Counted from the stretch's first letter, positions 27,401 through 37,239 are shown. The stretch: 64,000 nucleotides of DNA from Siderastrea siderea (GCA_964030785.1 OZ034975.1:18523142-18587141); one strand, 5' to 3'. Made by a program: numbers and translations. Notes: generated from the letters alone by a model not told the origin.

Positions 27401-30400
27401 GATGTGGATGGTTTCGTCAACTGGTATGTTCAACGATATTTTCCAATTTGCCGATGAAATCCAACAGATGCCTATCAACGATGGCGACATTTTGGTGTCC
27501 TATGATGTCACTGCGCTTTTTACGAACATACCAGTTGACCAACCCATCCACATCTTAGCGAATAAAGCATTTACAAACAATTGGTTCAATAAGACTCACG
27601 GCCTTCAATTGAAGAAAGAACAACTAATTGAACTCCTGGAAGTAGCAGTGAAAGACCAGCTCTTCTAGTTTGACGGTCAGCTTTATGAGCAAACTGACGG
27701 CGTGGCCATGGGTTCACCTCTAGGACCACTACTAGCTAACACATTTATGTGTTCCCTAGAGGAAAAATTAAAAGAAGATGGGGAAATGCCTAGCTACTAC
27801 AAAAGATATGTTGATGATACACTCGCAATCATGCCTGGCCTCCAGGCGGCAACTTCTTTTCTTGATGTTTTAAACTCCAAACACCCCTCGTTAAATTTTA
27901 CCATGGAAACTACTACAGACAGCACTCTTCCTTTCCTGGGAATGAGCATTTCAAAGAATGCACAACACTTAGTATAAGTGTCTACAGAAAGCCAACGAAC
28001 ACTGGGCTCTACCTGCATTACAACAGCCATGTTGACCACCGCTACAAGGTCGGCCTGTTAAAAACGATGCTTTACAGAGCATATCGACTGTCGAATTTTA
28101 AACAAGGATCTTTGCCACTCGTGCTTTTGCCATCTTACACACTTATGTTATAAGGTTTAAAGAAAAATAAAGGCAGTGAATTCAGGTATATTATCTGTAG
28201 ACAGAGATTTCTGTTGGTCATCTCAAATTATACCACAGAACTATAAACATAACCAATCCAGAATATATGCAAAAACCAGTATACGCATGACATAACAAAT
28301 CCATTGTTCTCAGAGAAAAAAAAAACTAAAAAATTCACCAAAAAAATACATCACATTGTCTCCAGTCTATTTGCAACCTTTGTCTCTCAAATCTGGGAAC
28401 TTAACGTTAAGTTTTTGAGGAAGAAGGGACCGACAAAAGCAACCTGGCAAAGACTTGAGAGGAAAGGTTCGATGTGAAGCGTGCAACGGACACAGGCCCC
28501 ATTTTGAAACTCACCTTACGGTAAGTCCACCTTATGTCCTTCACAGAATTTTGCCGTATTCTTACGTTTATGCTGGGTCTCTGTGGAAGATCTCAGTGCA
28601 GTAGACCATTTTGCTTTACAGTAGACCTTTTTTGAAAATTGAGTGTCTGTTTGGAGTTTTCTGCTTCTACATGTACTCTCTTCTACTCACAAATGAAGTA
28701 CTTGCATACATGAATCTAGCTTTTGGTCACATATTTGTTTGCTTTGGAGGCAGTGTTTATGGCAGATGGAATTCTGAATTCAGAATCCAACACATGTAGT
28801 TGATAAGTTGCAATTTGCCAGGCTATGTTATTTTATGAACAGAAAACATGTCCACATGTGTTTACATATGGCTGTTATGATATTTCATTTACTATCTGCA
28901 ATTTTTACAGACAACGGCAGTTTTTAATAATGTTGATAGAGACAAACATCGTCCCTTAAACCTATGCTACTTTTCTTCCAGGACTGGCGGATGTGCTGTT
29001 GACCTGTCGCCAAAATCGGGCAAGTCATTGAAGATGCAAATAACTGGTTTTCCTTGAACAGCCATGGCTAGGAATTCAAATCCTTAAAAGACTTACCACT
29101 CAAGACTGCTAGTGTGCAATAAAAACAGAGAAGGAATTTTCATGTTCATTTTGTTTAATTTCCGGTAGATAAGCTACCCCGCCATTCTCGTCCCCAGAGC
29201 CCACGATCCTTTTGGTCTGCGCAAAGGATCAAGACCTCTCGCAGGGGCCAGGTAACGCGCAAGCGCAATAGCTGCCCATTTTTGTAACCGATAGTAACCG
29301 TTATTGTTCAAATTTCTGAGGCTGCGTACAAAAGCCGGAAGTCTGTGATTCGCGGACTTCCTGCTTCGGTCCCTGCCAGAGGTCTTGATCCTTGGCGCAG
29401 ACCAAAAGGATCGTGGGCTCTGGGGACGAGAATGCTACCCCGCATGTTGCAAGCAGACACTTACAGCTGTAGAATCAATGGCGGTATATGTTCGTTTTAA
29501 TTCTTGTTTACATAATGTGAATTTGCCTCGCTCATGTCAGCCGAATTGTCGCTGTGTATTGTCACAAATATGGCCGGATTCTCACACAGCTAGACCAACC
29601 AAATGTAATGGCAGTACAAATGTTTCGTTCAACTTTCGCTTGTGTTGCCTTGCACGTGTCAGCCATACAACTCATGATTAGATTTTAGTTGCCAACTCTT
29701 CATCCACCATTTAACGTTTCCTTCGGTTGTCATTTGCTTGGACGCGTGATCCTGGCCCAGAAATGATGGATTCATTACATCACATGTACACCCTTTTTTG
29801 CATATATTCCGTATATTTGATAACCAGACTAAAATAGCATTTAAAAGTTCTGATGTATTTATGGCTACTGAATCTGATAAGTGGAAAAAAATATCAAGAC
29901 CAGGACATTAATGCTCTCAACTTTAAATTTCTAAACAAGAGAACCCAACTTGCCATGGCCATATTCACTGGGGCCTTACAAACAATAAAACAGCAACAAC
30001 AAAAAAACACTGAATATTTTAACACTGAATATTTTAACACTGAATACAAAAAATGTTGAGAAAACTGGTTTCCCAAACAGTCCTAATCTGTCAACCGAAA
30101 TTGCAGACCACTTTTTTACAGCTGTCCTTATGCAATACTGTTAACAGCCATTAACCCATTGACTATTGTGCCACCCAAAACTGCCCGTAAAGGACCATTG
30201 TCCTTGTTCAGTTTGTGACATCAACACTTTGAGTGACAGCAGATGTTTTTGACAACCAATTGATGCACCAGGCACACTTCTAACAAAAAAGTACCTAAAC
30301 TGAAGCGCTCACTTAAAACAGAGCAGGAGTTACACAAAGAAAAAAGGAATAAAGTTTCCTGTGAAATTGATGCAAAACTTGGCCCTAGCACAGGTTGACA

Positions 30401-33400
30401 CTTCTAGTTGAAAATTTCCTCTTTCCTGAAAGCCTAATAGGTGAAATCTTTTCTAGTCCAAAGAAAAACATTACTATCAAATGGCCTACAAACTAAAAAA
30501 AATCGAATTGAGAACCAAAAGCAACGGGACTGAGTGCTAAAACCCAGAAAGATGACCTGGCATAGTCATCAAAATTTTGGAATTGTGCGCAAACCAAATT
30601 TGCCAAACATCCTTGGAAAAGGAAGAGAAATTTAGTTACCATGCTGCGGAGGAAATTATAGACATTTGGACCGGGATTTGAGCAGACAGGAGCCAAATTA
30701 CAGTATCATTGCTTAAAATGGTAGTTTGTTTTTCTGAAAAAGGTTGGGAGTGAATGGGTTTATGTAGTTTTTGTTTTTTAATGCCACTAAACAGACAAGA
30801 ATTATTATCACAAATTTTTAGTGATAGGCTAAAAGGCAAAATTAACTGACGATTAGAAAATTGCTTATTAGTATCTGATGTTGCAAATTTTTTATCACTA
30901 GCATAACAAATTTTCTGGCCTTTAAAAATAAAATAGTTGCCAAAATACAAGAAGAAATGTTGATAAGTACTTCATAACCAGCTGGTATCTGCACCTGGTG
31001 GGCTTACATGTTTCACATTTACGTCCACACAGAAATGAAAGTTTGCCACTAACGTGCAAAATACTGTCCTATTTTAGGCTGGAACTTTCTGCTTCGATTT
31101 ACATCACACATTTAGAGTAAAAATTATTGCTAGCATCTGTTGTTACTTTGTCATTTTTTTCTGGGGGGGGGGGGAAGGGGATGGTAACTGTTTTTACTGT
31201 ACAGCAAAATTTTTTACTGTTAGCAGCTACAAAATGTTTTTGTACTGAAAGCCAAACCATTTATGCAGCTTCTCAGTGTGACTGGAACAAGGTTTTGGAT
31301 AGTATCATAAGCGAGCACAAAGCCACAATCGGCATTAACCTGTACTGGTATTCAAGTTGTATTCATGGCATAAATCACAAGGGAAAAATGTTGAAAACTT
31401 GTGTTGCAATTGTGCCAGGGTTGTGCTTATGTCAAGGCTGTTTCCAATGTGAATTAGGAATTCTAAGCTTGTGTCCAAACTTGTGCATTTGTAGGAAGTT
31501 AAGAATATTACTTCTGTTGATGATTAACACTGACTATTTTTGAGTAGTTTTGTTTTTTCACTTGCAAAATTCTGTTACCTTAACAAGTATCAATTTAATT
31601 TTCTTAATAAACAACAAACAAACCACAGAAACATTTAGGTACCTTCATGGACGATATAATGATTATGTAAAATAATTTTACTATGTGCCAATTATACCTT
31701 TCAGCACATTTTAACAGTTATATAAATCAAAGTGCGAAGAAAGTAATTTGAAGCCAGAAGGAAATAAGACATGTCAGTGACTCGTCAACTTAAAAAAAAA
31801 ACATGAAAATTTGTAATGGCATAACAGCACAGGAAATTGAACAAAGTTTTCCTCCCACAATGTTTTGTAAATGTACTTAATCAGGACGTACCTAATCGAT
31901 ATTTTCGAAAATCGATAAAATTCGATGGTAATCGATCGTAATCGACACTAATCAATCGATTAATATCGGAAATTGATAGAAATTGATCGCTCGCTTTCTT
32001 GTGATTATTGATTTTGATCAACTTTTGTAATTGGCTATCGATTTTATCAATTTGATCGACAAATATCGAAAAAAATGGACGAAAATCGTGTCTATTCACT
32101 TTCGTAAAGTGTTCAGTTTCAGCGTTTGGTTGATCCTCCCTAGAATGAATCACAGCTCACTAGAACTAATAAACAGCAGCCCACACATATCCAATTAACA
32201 GCCCCTTAACACTTTATTGAAGATTGACCACATGATTTTAAATTTTGCTCGAAGGCTTAAAAGGATTGAACAGAAGCGGCCTATAAATCTAAACAACCCT
32301 TTGTGTTATGCCGTCATGTGTGTGTCCCCATGTTAGCGCTCGAAATTCTGCGAGAACGGGCGACAATTTGTCAATTTCTGCAGCTTTCTGTCACTTTTAA
32401 TTTAGGCAGAGACTCTGGATATTTTTGCTGCGATTCTCGAATGCAAATGCGCTTAAAATATCCTTTGCTTTGTACGTTAGTTGGCAATATTCAATTCTCG
32501 TAAGTACAGCACATCTGTCAGACAGATGAGCACAGAGTACAGCGCCATAGGACTGCTGGGCTGGAATATTGCCTGAAAGTGATCCTGGAGAAAGAAAATT
32601 AGCAAATTTGCCTTCCATCTGCATTAGAGGAAGAACTTGCATCGTTTTTAATCTTCAAAGTCGATTCGAAGGTAAGCTTGAGAGTAAGTTTTGACGTCCC
32701 CCTCAGGAACAGCTTTCATCATTTTTCTGAGGAGATCAGATTTAAAGTATGGCTCACGTTTTTCATTATCAACTTTCATTGATGTGACAAAAAATTTGTG
32801 ATTATCGATTTCAATCGATTAAATTGACTAATCAATCGAAAAATATCGAGAACTATCGAGTATTATTGATTAATCGATTAGCTTTCCGATGATCAATTTC
32901 CATCGATTAGGTACATCCTGGCTTAATGAAGGACCTAAACATGTGTAGCGATCACCATATGCAGATGTTTTACTTCAAGTCAAAACAAATTATATGTTAA
33001 ATACAGAATACAGTAGTGGACGATTTATATAAGCCCTGTGTTATTTAACCTTCCGCCTACATTTTCACGTCATGAATACTTCGATCAGTGCGCTATTTAA
33101 TTTCACCATTTATGAATCTCTCGACTAAGTACCTCTGTCAAGAAACCTTACCGAACATGACCAAAATGTAGGCATCAAAAGTTAAGTAATCACAAGTTTG
33201 TTTACATGAATGTCAAATCTTACCATGCCTGGTTGAGGGTATACTCTTGGCCACTGTGTGTCAAAATACAGAAAGATATTCTGCGTGGCGTATGACTGGT
33301 AAACAAAGAAACAAACAAGCTGTTAACAAGCGTTCGACTTCGAAGCAATATCTCGTTCCACTCATTCAATATCATGAAGTCGCTGATTCACGATTCGATC

Positions 33401-33945
33401 ACACATTCTCGTACGTCTGAATTTATATGGTCATTAATGCTTGGGGAACACAATTTGGTGTCGGATCAAAAAAAAAAAACTCGAAATAAAGGAAGACTTT
33501 CTCCTTTGTTCTGTTTTGATTTGTTACAATTTCAAAGTGAATCCAAATTCTGTCGTAATGACCGAGTTTGGGTTAGCAGAACGCCACACGAGACCGAGTT
33601 GACTGTACACTCAGCGACAAGGAAATGAGCTAAATTCAACAAAAACGTATTCAACTCACCAAAGGATACTCAAAATGGTATTTCAGTTGTCCTATGGAAT
33701 CCTTGTAACAAAATCTAGTTAGGAAAGCCCAGTCCTGTCAAAGAAGGCAAAGAAAGAACATGACGGGAAATCTCGTGAGCAAGCTTTTCAGACTTTGCAG
33801 TGCTTCGCATATTGCTTATTAACACAGGCTAATTCTGTACCTCTTTCGTGTTCAGTGTTCCCTCTACAATTTTTGGACACGTTCTTCTTATGTAAAGTAA
33901 CGTTATACACAACGTGAACATCCAGCACTGTACTCTGCCCGCCAT
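7842..33945 (-). CDS. TMEM145: TMEM145-like seven-transmembrane protein, 18 exons, 512 aa
   Basis: Coding exons, in minus-strand order: 33945-33841, 33734-33660, 33295-33224, 24631-24505, 22004-21934, 21134-21056, 20814-20743, 19904-19836, 18701-18621, 17176-17098, 16087-15994, 14678-14604, 13817-13720, 13193-13134, 12189-12129, 11257-11198, 9236-9072, 7937-7842. All introns are GT-AG, phases agree, and the total is 1539 nt. The protein has a signal peptide (about 1-22), then a luminal/extracellular domain with DWAFLTRFCY (36-45), an N-L-T sequon (102-104) and RERWWYIALSNC (135-146). Seven hydrophobic segments follow at about 184-200, 217-233, 255-273, 289-308, 322-346, 355-378 and 392-409. 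TRPSAAN and a Pro-rich tail come next. Human TMEM145 is close in length (about 490 aa), and these motifs align along the whole protein. The family is GOST / GPCR-rhodopsin-4 TM (also GPR180). Molecular function in cnidarians is unknown. Start: the only ATG giving a signal peptide in frame with exon 2. Confidence 0.93.
8622..8880. repeat. dispersed repeat, copy 1 of 2
   Basis: This stretch, containing AAGTGCCTTTGGCCACGG and ending in a TTTGCTTTCCTT block, recurs in the same orientation at about 35712-35965. Similarity is patchy over about 250 bp. No clear ends or target duplication were found. It lies in the last intron of the TMEM145-like gene. Confidence 0.6.
9072..9236 (-). CDS. TMEM145: TMEM145-like exon 17, cytoplasmic tail with PPPY motif
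   Basis: Fifty-five codons (residues 427-481) following the TRPSAAN block at the end of the membrane domain. The peptide is rich in Pro, Tyr and Ala and includes PLPDAPPPYY. PPxY is the standard ligand of WW domains such as those of NEDD4-family ubiquitin ligases. It joins in phase 0 to the last exon (7937-7842, 31 residues, then TAA). Confidence 0.88.
10006..10089. repeat. 84-bp foldback hairpin
   Basis: CAATTATCCTGC at the left and GCAGGATAATTG at the right are perfect inverted copies. Inner arms GGAATATC / GATATTCC and CCTGAT / ATCAGG continue the stem, so most of the 84 bp pairs. A second small hairpin, AATATCTGTCA/TGACAGATATT, lies at about 9433-9463 in the same intron. Confidence 0.7.
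10324..10563. mobile_element. roughly 240-bp TIR MITE
   Basis: The left end AAAGGAACTACGTCACGG and the right end CCGTGACATAGTTCCTTT are inverted repeats of about 18 bp with two mismatches. There is no coding content. TTTA-type sequence flanks both ends, but the target duplication is ambiguous. Confidence 0.6.
10753..11182. mobile_element. 430-bp TIR element next to exon-16 splice donor
   Basis: The ends are long inverted repeats: ACCCGG with a G run, then GACTCCCATATGAAAGTGAC and onward to GACGAGCATCC, mirrored at the right end. TTCAAT flanks both sides (10747-10752 and 11183-11188). There is no open frame of note. The right edge is 16 nt inside intron 16, just past the donor at 11196-11197. 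Degenerate G-run / GGAGTCCCC pieces of similar type occur near 22575 and 53460. Confidence 0.78.
11478..11672. mobile_element. degenerate relative of the 39031 palindromic MITE
   Basis: It contains GCTAGCAGTCCCT, a CTGGAGTGAGGAGAAAAAACG block, and CCCTCTTGACTATCC with GCTAGCGGTCCCTTTCTGG. These match the arms of the 189-bp element at 39031-39219, although this copy is diverged and its symmetry is partly lost. No target duplication could be assigned. Confidence 0.6.
12295..12412 (+). repeat. SINE-type 3' tail and (ATT)n microsatellite
   Basis: AAGCGCATTTGATTATATTCATATAG and AAATGCGCTATATAAG are followed by ATT repeats from about 12356 to 12412. An AAGCGC...GCGCTATATAA block running into ATT repeats is a common tail of marine-invertebrate SINEs, so the microsatellite probably grew from that tail. 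The tRNA-like head is not evident upstream. Confidence 0.5.
14010..14034. repeat. GAT/ATG microsatellite
   Basis: Tandem trinucleotides with one interruption, which also create a run of Met codons in one frame. Confidence 0.7.
14219..14302. mobile_element. 84-bp palindromic MITE, 9-bp TSD
   Basis: It starts TAGCCTGTTCCAGGCGTTC and ends with the near-exact inverse, GAATGCCTGGAACAGGCTA. An inner pair AGTGGAGCGCA / GCACTCCACT leaves a small loop. TTCCAGTTA is duplicated on both sides (14210-14218 and 14303-14311). The 9-bp duplication points to Mutator-type mobilisation. It lies in intron 12 of the TMEM145-like gene. Confidence 0.82.
14744..14812 (+). repeat. tRNA-like SINE head
   Basis: GGTAGTGTAGTG...GGTTAATGTGTCAGACTTCC, then GGATCACAGGTTAGAGTCC. 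The last part fits a box B (GGTTCRANYCC) with one change, and the first a box A split by a short insertion. It directly abuts the MITE at 14811. It is not an intact tRNA gene. Confidence 0.4.
14811..15054. mobile_element. roughly 240-bp TIR MITE family, copy 1
   Basis: The left end CTGGGGCCTGTTTCTTGAAAG mirrors the right end CTTCAAGAAATGGGCCCCTGG. Two further copies lie at 39694-39938 and 46059-46304, with the same termini and nearly the same length. This is the clearest repeated family in the window. Confidence 0.75.
16296..16437. mobile_element. 142-bp foldback element
   Basis: The left arm ATATCAAACACGAGAAAGAG then TGTTTCATCAGGATATCC is mirrored by the right arm ending in CTCTTTCGAGTTTTTGATAT. 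A shorter relative of one arm (GAGTGTTTCATCAGGATGTCC) lies at 15527-15549. It sits in intron 10 of the TMEM145-like gene. Confidence 0.72.
18260..18492. repeat. dispersed repeat related to 6456-6660
   Basis: This G-rich segment contains TAGCCTGGCAGAAAAGGG, an ATGCAACATTATGCAAAATTTTG block, AGAGCCAAC, and GGATTTAAGGGTATGG. The same order of blocks, diverged, is seen at 6456-6660. It ends in CCCC(CA)n. Confidence 0.55.
18978..19177. mobile_element. 200-bp TIR foldback element
   Basis: GGGTGTTACTAAAA at the left is exactly inverted as TTTTAGTAACACCC at the right. Further inside, AGTAACAAG..AAAACAAG pairs with CTTGTTTTCTCGTTACT, and AAAATTTTTC is followed by CAAGGGTAAAA against TTTTACCCTTG. There is no evident target duplication. 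Confidence 0.7.
20088..20525. repeat. degenerate tandem repeats (TTTGAGTCTGTGGAT unit)
   Basis: Units beginning near 20088, 20308, 20410 and 20498 share TT(T)GAGTCTGTGGATAAAATC, then a CATTCAAATGAAAG-like part. A further unit, with CAAATGAAAGCCATTGAACAG, lies alone at about 46320-46400 in a CIC intron. Spacing is irregular. Confidence 0.55.
21637..21793. mobile_element. 157-bp CAGGG...CCCTG MITE
   Basis: CAGGGCCATAGCCAGAAAAA at the left and CTCATACTGGCTACAGCCCTG at the right are inverted. Inner GACTGAGGCA / TGCCTCAG extends the pairing. The flanks CAATG and CAACG may be a decayed 5-bp duplication, which is not certain. Confidence 0.6.
24175..24438. mobile_element. 264-bp TIR element with internal tandem repeat
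   Basis: CCTTTAAGCCCCAATATTA at the left is mirrored by TAATATTGGGGCTTAAGG at the right. Inside, a 22-bp unit (GAAGAATAGTCAGGAGAATATG) is repeated three times at about 24336-24403. A related single-copy segment with GGAGAATATACATGTTAAT lies at 15720-15890, and a related end lies at about 58749-58800. Confidence 0.6.
24824..25882 (-). pseudogene. Penelope-like retroelement, RT palm deleted, GIY-YIG domain kept
   Basis: A 352-codon frame. The N-terminal part holds LLEVAVKDQLF and MGSPL from the reverse transcriptase. It then jumps straight to DVLNSKHPSLNF, so the segment that carries the catalytic YVDD box in the sister copy (27348-28097) is missing without a frame change. The middle (KVGLLKTMLYRAYRLSS) is RT thumb. 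The C-terminal part (CIVYLFKCGLCDMVYVGYT, then H..LN..I.KH) matches a GIY-YIG endonuclease, which with RT defines Penelope-like elements. Without the palm it cannot reverse-transcribe. It lies in intron 3 of the TMEM145-like gene, in the same sense as that gene. The start is arbitrary, since a G run precedes it. Confidence 0.85.
26391..26627. mobile_element. 237-bp long-armed foldback MITE
   Basis: The two arms, each about 105 bp, are near-perfect inverted copies. They run from AAAGCAGCCTTCACACGTCAA to CAAACTGTTGG, and the right end closes TTGACGTGTGAAGGCCGCTTT. About 30 bp of unpaired loop remain. There is no coding content. Target duplication is unclear. Confidence 0.82.
27347..28097 (+). 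pseudogene. Penelope-like retroelement, RT fragment with inverted 5' end
   Basis: The reverse-transcriptase region includes SYDVTALFTNIP, GVAMGSPLGPLLANTFM and the catalytic RYVDDTLAIM. A TAG interrupts it after VKDQLF (about 27666) and a frameshift follows the ISKNA segment (about 27960). The element ends abruptly near 28097, before the GIY-YIG part. Its first 84 bp (27347-27430) are the reverse complement of 27525-27608. It is dead and opposite in orientation to the host gene. The protein is close to that of the 24824-25882 copy. Confidence 0.85.
28098..29182. other. intron 3 sequence, nothing recognised
   Basis: AT-rich intronic sequence between the truncated retroelement and the next MITE. 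Short frames show no similarity to known domains, and no repeat ends are evident. Confidence 0.5.
29183..29434. mobile_element. 252-bp TIR MITE, 9-bp TSD
   Basis: CATTCTCGTCCCCAGAGCCC followed by ACGATCCTTTTGGTCTGCGC is inverted at the right end. A further AAGGATCAAGACCTCT pairs with AGAGGTCTTGATCCTT. CTACCCCGC is duplicated exactly on both sides (29174-29182 and 29435-29443). The terminal arms are essentially mismatch-free, implying recent activity. The 9-bp duplication suggests Mutator-type transposition. Confidence 0.85.
30006..30050. repeat. 15-bp tandem repeat, three copies
   Basis: The unit is ACTGAATATTTTAAC, two full copies and one that ends ACTGAATAC. Intronic. Confidence 0.8.
31882..32920. 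mobile_element. 1.04-kb TCGAT-rich TIR element
   Basis: CAGGACGTACCTAATCGAT at the left and ATCGATTAGGTACATCCTG at the right are inverted with one mismatch. CTTAAT occurs at both flanks, offset by one base on the right, a probable decayed duplication. The first and last 200 bp are crowded with ATCGAT / AATCGATT motifs in both orientations. The middle has no convincing frame. Confidence 0.75.
33841..33945 (-). CDS. TMEM145: TMEM145-like coding exon 1 (signal peptide)
   Basis: Thirty-five codons starting MAGRVQCWMF with a short hydrophobic core (MFTLCITLLYI) and ending in NTKE, directly before a GTACAG donor. Joined to exon 2 it gives EGTLNTKEDWAFLTRFC, which mirrors the start of the mature vertebrate protein (GNLSSKEDWVFLTRFC). 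That identifies this as the true first coding exon. Any 5' UTR exon upstream is not identifiable. Confidence 0.88.
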
Positions 33946-34421
33946 ATTTTCCGTTCTATCAAATTATGGAAATTGAGAAAGATGATAAAGTAAATTTTCA
34001 TTGTTTCCTTGTAATCTGCGTAGCCGCTACTAGGTAACCGTTCAAGAGCAAATAAACAAAACTTCCCTTCGGAGAGGGTATGGGGACATTGCACCTGCTT
34101 CTCAGGTTGATTAGATTGATTTGAATTTTATTTTTGCATGCGTTTCTTTCTAGAGAAATGAAAGGCTAAAATATAGATTGGATTGTTTGCTTTTCTCTGA
34201 ACTTTGTTTTGAAAGTACGGGTACTTAAATGTTTCAAAGCTATCTCCAATTGAATTTTAACGAACAAATTCCTCGCGACGCTACAGTGAAATCACAAGCA
34301 GCTCATAAACAATACAGTAGGCGAAACCTTTCAAAACATTCACCTAGAAAATTATCTTTTCGTTACCAATAATTTGGAAGAGAATTTGTAAAACCAATGT
34401 TCTAACCTGAAAACGAAATTA
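33946..34421. other. upstream region of the TMEM145-like gene
   Basis: It should contain the promoter and any 5' UTR of the TMEM145-like gene. I see no TATA box at a convincing distance and no recognised element. Confidence 0.4.
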
Positions 34422-35372
34422 CAGTAAAACTCCACGGACCCCCTGATGATCTCGAGACCCGGTGTCGAGAACTGAAACCCTTACTGCGTGTTTTCCTTAG
34501 ATTTATATTAGCTATCTCAAACGCGGTTATCTTGAGTTCCTCGCTGTCTCGGGGAAGGTGTCAGGGGCGCCAAACGAGAACATTTGAACAAAATGCATAA
34601 AATGCCGTTTCCTGTTCACCCAGATCGTCGTAGGTCTTTTTCGAAAAGATATTTGTATATTAGCTAACACAGCTTGTTCTGTTTTGTTTCTTTAACTAAA
34701 CATTCAAGTCATAGAAAATGTCAGGGAATAGAATTTTATCCCCCAAATTTCCCGAGCTGCCGTTGGCGTTCAGCAAATGTTAGCTGACCTTCTTTCGCAC
34801 TCTTAACGTCACGCTTGTCCCTTCAAAAACAAAAGGCAACAAAAGGAAATAATTTTGCGACCAGGATACGAAGGTTTGAATTAGCATTTCGCCAGAGAAA
34901 AGTCTAGTTTTTCTTCACGATTTACATCGAATTTCTGGCCTTCGCAATAAATATTCCAATGAAACGATCCGAGGAGCCCCGTGTGTTTCCCGCTTCGGAC
35001 TGCAATTATCATGACTGACTGAATGAACAAGGAAAATACTTATTTGCGCTTAAACTGACTTGTATCTTAAAATTTTTTCAATTGGAAGAAACTTCATCCC
35101 ACAACGATGTCGTTCGCCTGAGAGCTGACCCTGCCGGAGATGGTCAAATTGCCTTAATTGCACTGAACAGACACTTTAAAGCAATAGTATAATAAATAGC
35201 CAATATTGTTTATACAGACCTCAGAGGAGGGTCTTTAAGTAAAACTGATAGATCAGTTATCATAGTTTTAGTGGACTTCAGTTTTGTTAAAAATGCCACC
35301 CCGCCCCCCCTCCCCATCTCGAACAATTTTCCATTTCCCCTGAGAGTTCGAGATATAAACAAGGTTTTACTG
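34422..35372. mobile_element. 951-bp pogo/Tc1-like TIR element, TA TSD
   Basis: CAGTAAAACTCC at the left and GGTTTTACTG at the right are inverted and both are flanked by TA (34420-34421 and 35373-35374). CAGTAAAACC-type ends with TA duplications are typical of pogo/Tigger elements. CTCGAGA / TCTCGAAC blocks near both ends extend the similarity. No transposase frame remains. Confidence 0.6.
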
Positions 35373-35374
35373 TA

Positions 35375-36728
35375 TGTACCTTGCCTGAAACTGTTTTATC
35401 TACAGTAAACTTGCAATTGTAACTTGTAACATTTTCTCAACAACTTTATGCAGGTCAATGTAAATTAGAGCCATAAATATAATTAATGATCGTCAAAGTT
35501 CGCGTTAGATCATAGTTTAAGAGCTGAGAAATACTCAGGATTTGCTTGAAAACAAAAATGTTATGCACAATGTGGATATGTGTTGTTGAAACTAAGTTTG
35601 GAGCAGGTGTTGGTGAAAGCAAATCGATAACGTGACGTGTTGTTCTGTGGCGCATCTAGGGGAGGGGCTCGGGTGGGGCACCTGTAAATGGACTATTAGC
35701 AGTAGCACCTAAAAATGATGGTCCAGTTTTGTTCAAAGACACTATACTAGTGAAGTGAAGCTATTAATAAGTGCCTTTGGCCACGGACCCGCGACCAGAA
35801 AAGTGTGGGTCCAATCATGGATTACAAATTGAGAACGTTAGGCCCATTTTTTTCAACTTCTGCGGTTGAGTCTTGCACAAATCGTTAAAAAGTTATTATG
35901 GTTTGCTTTCCTTAAGAAAATTAACTCGTTGTCTCCCTTTTGGTGTTCGAGGGACATTTTTTTGTGTGAACGAAGATATTAAATCATAAATTTATCATTG
36001 CTTCCCTGTGACATAGTCTTCGACTTTCTTACAGAAAAACTAAGTCCTGAAGGGCTATAAATAAGACAGTTTGAGCGAGACATAGGCAGCAGAACGCCGT
36101 TTATATTTTGACCAGTTCCGTTTTGGTTAATGGTAATATAAGGCCTTCAATATCTTTGTTCCATTTCATTTCCTGACGAAATTTTCGGACAGTTTCTGAT
36201 TGATCACTGACTTTAATCAAAAGAGATACCAGTTATTATAATGCTGGAAAATGAGCGATCTATTGTCGAACAATTCAGTTCCATTGAAGTGGCCAAAGTA
36301 TTAAGATAACAGATTCCATAGCACGGAAGATGCCTTGGATTTTCACTTTCGGTTGTTTTACTGGTACAATGTCCAATATTTAAGCTTACAAAATCCCACT
36401 GAGTACAAAAATTCTTCAAAAGTTTAAACTTTCAGACATAATTCGGATAGCTTCAGTTTTTCCTGAGGTTTAAATTTTAGGTGCGACGTTAAATTTTCTC
36501 CCGAACTTTTATAAATTTTAAAAGTAGCTCCAAAACACCACCTTAAGTTTAACTGCTCACTCGCGTTTTCCTTGATCCTCTGTGGCTCCGCTCAAAATCA
36601 ACTAACTTTCGAAATTAAAAATGATTTTATTACAACAAGTTGTAGCATTCACATGATCGAAAGTTAGCCTCGAAGACAATAAGCCGTAAATGATCGGTCA
36701 TTAAAAACTTTCCATATTGCTTGTAATT

Positions 36729-36771
<43 letters not shown>

Positions 36772-37239
36772 CAGTATATCCATTTGAAATAGAAATGGCT
36801 CTTCATCTGTGAAAAAAACTAAAACTACAAAACTAGAAATAGAGCTAAAATTCATGTACATGTATAAAAACATCAAATTTAAGAAATTTAAGAAAAAGGT
36901 CTTAGGTCATGACATGGGGCATCTTGATTTCAAATAGTCCTTGCAAAGTTTACAATACTCCTAGTATGAATAACATATTTTCATTGCAAGAGTTGTATGA
37001 AATTTAAAATCTTTTTTATTGCAAGAGTTTGTATGAAATTTAAAATCTTTTTCACGGCCAAATCTGCAACTACTCTATATTAAATGAAAACATTTGTGGG
37101 AAAAATGCCTTTTAAAAGACTTTTTCGCTGTCAAAATTCGGCAAATTCGGGTGAAGTTACGGAGGCTCAAAGTTGACCAACATACCGTGCAATCACTGTC
37201 GGGCCTTAGTCTCCTGGCCGATACTCTACAAAAAGGCGA
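35375..37239. other. intergenic sequence between the two genes
   Basis: It includes the second copy of the dispersed repeat (about 35712-35965, partner at 8622-8880) and a pure AAT microsatellite at about 36730-36769. No conserved open frame was found. Confidence 0.5.

Noticed and set aside
31127..31543. 138-codon open frame on the plus strand
   Set aside because: Cys/Leu-rich with a Gly run from a G homopolymer, no domain, and it lies inside a TMEM145-like intron in antisense.
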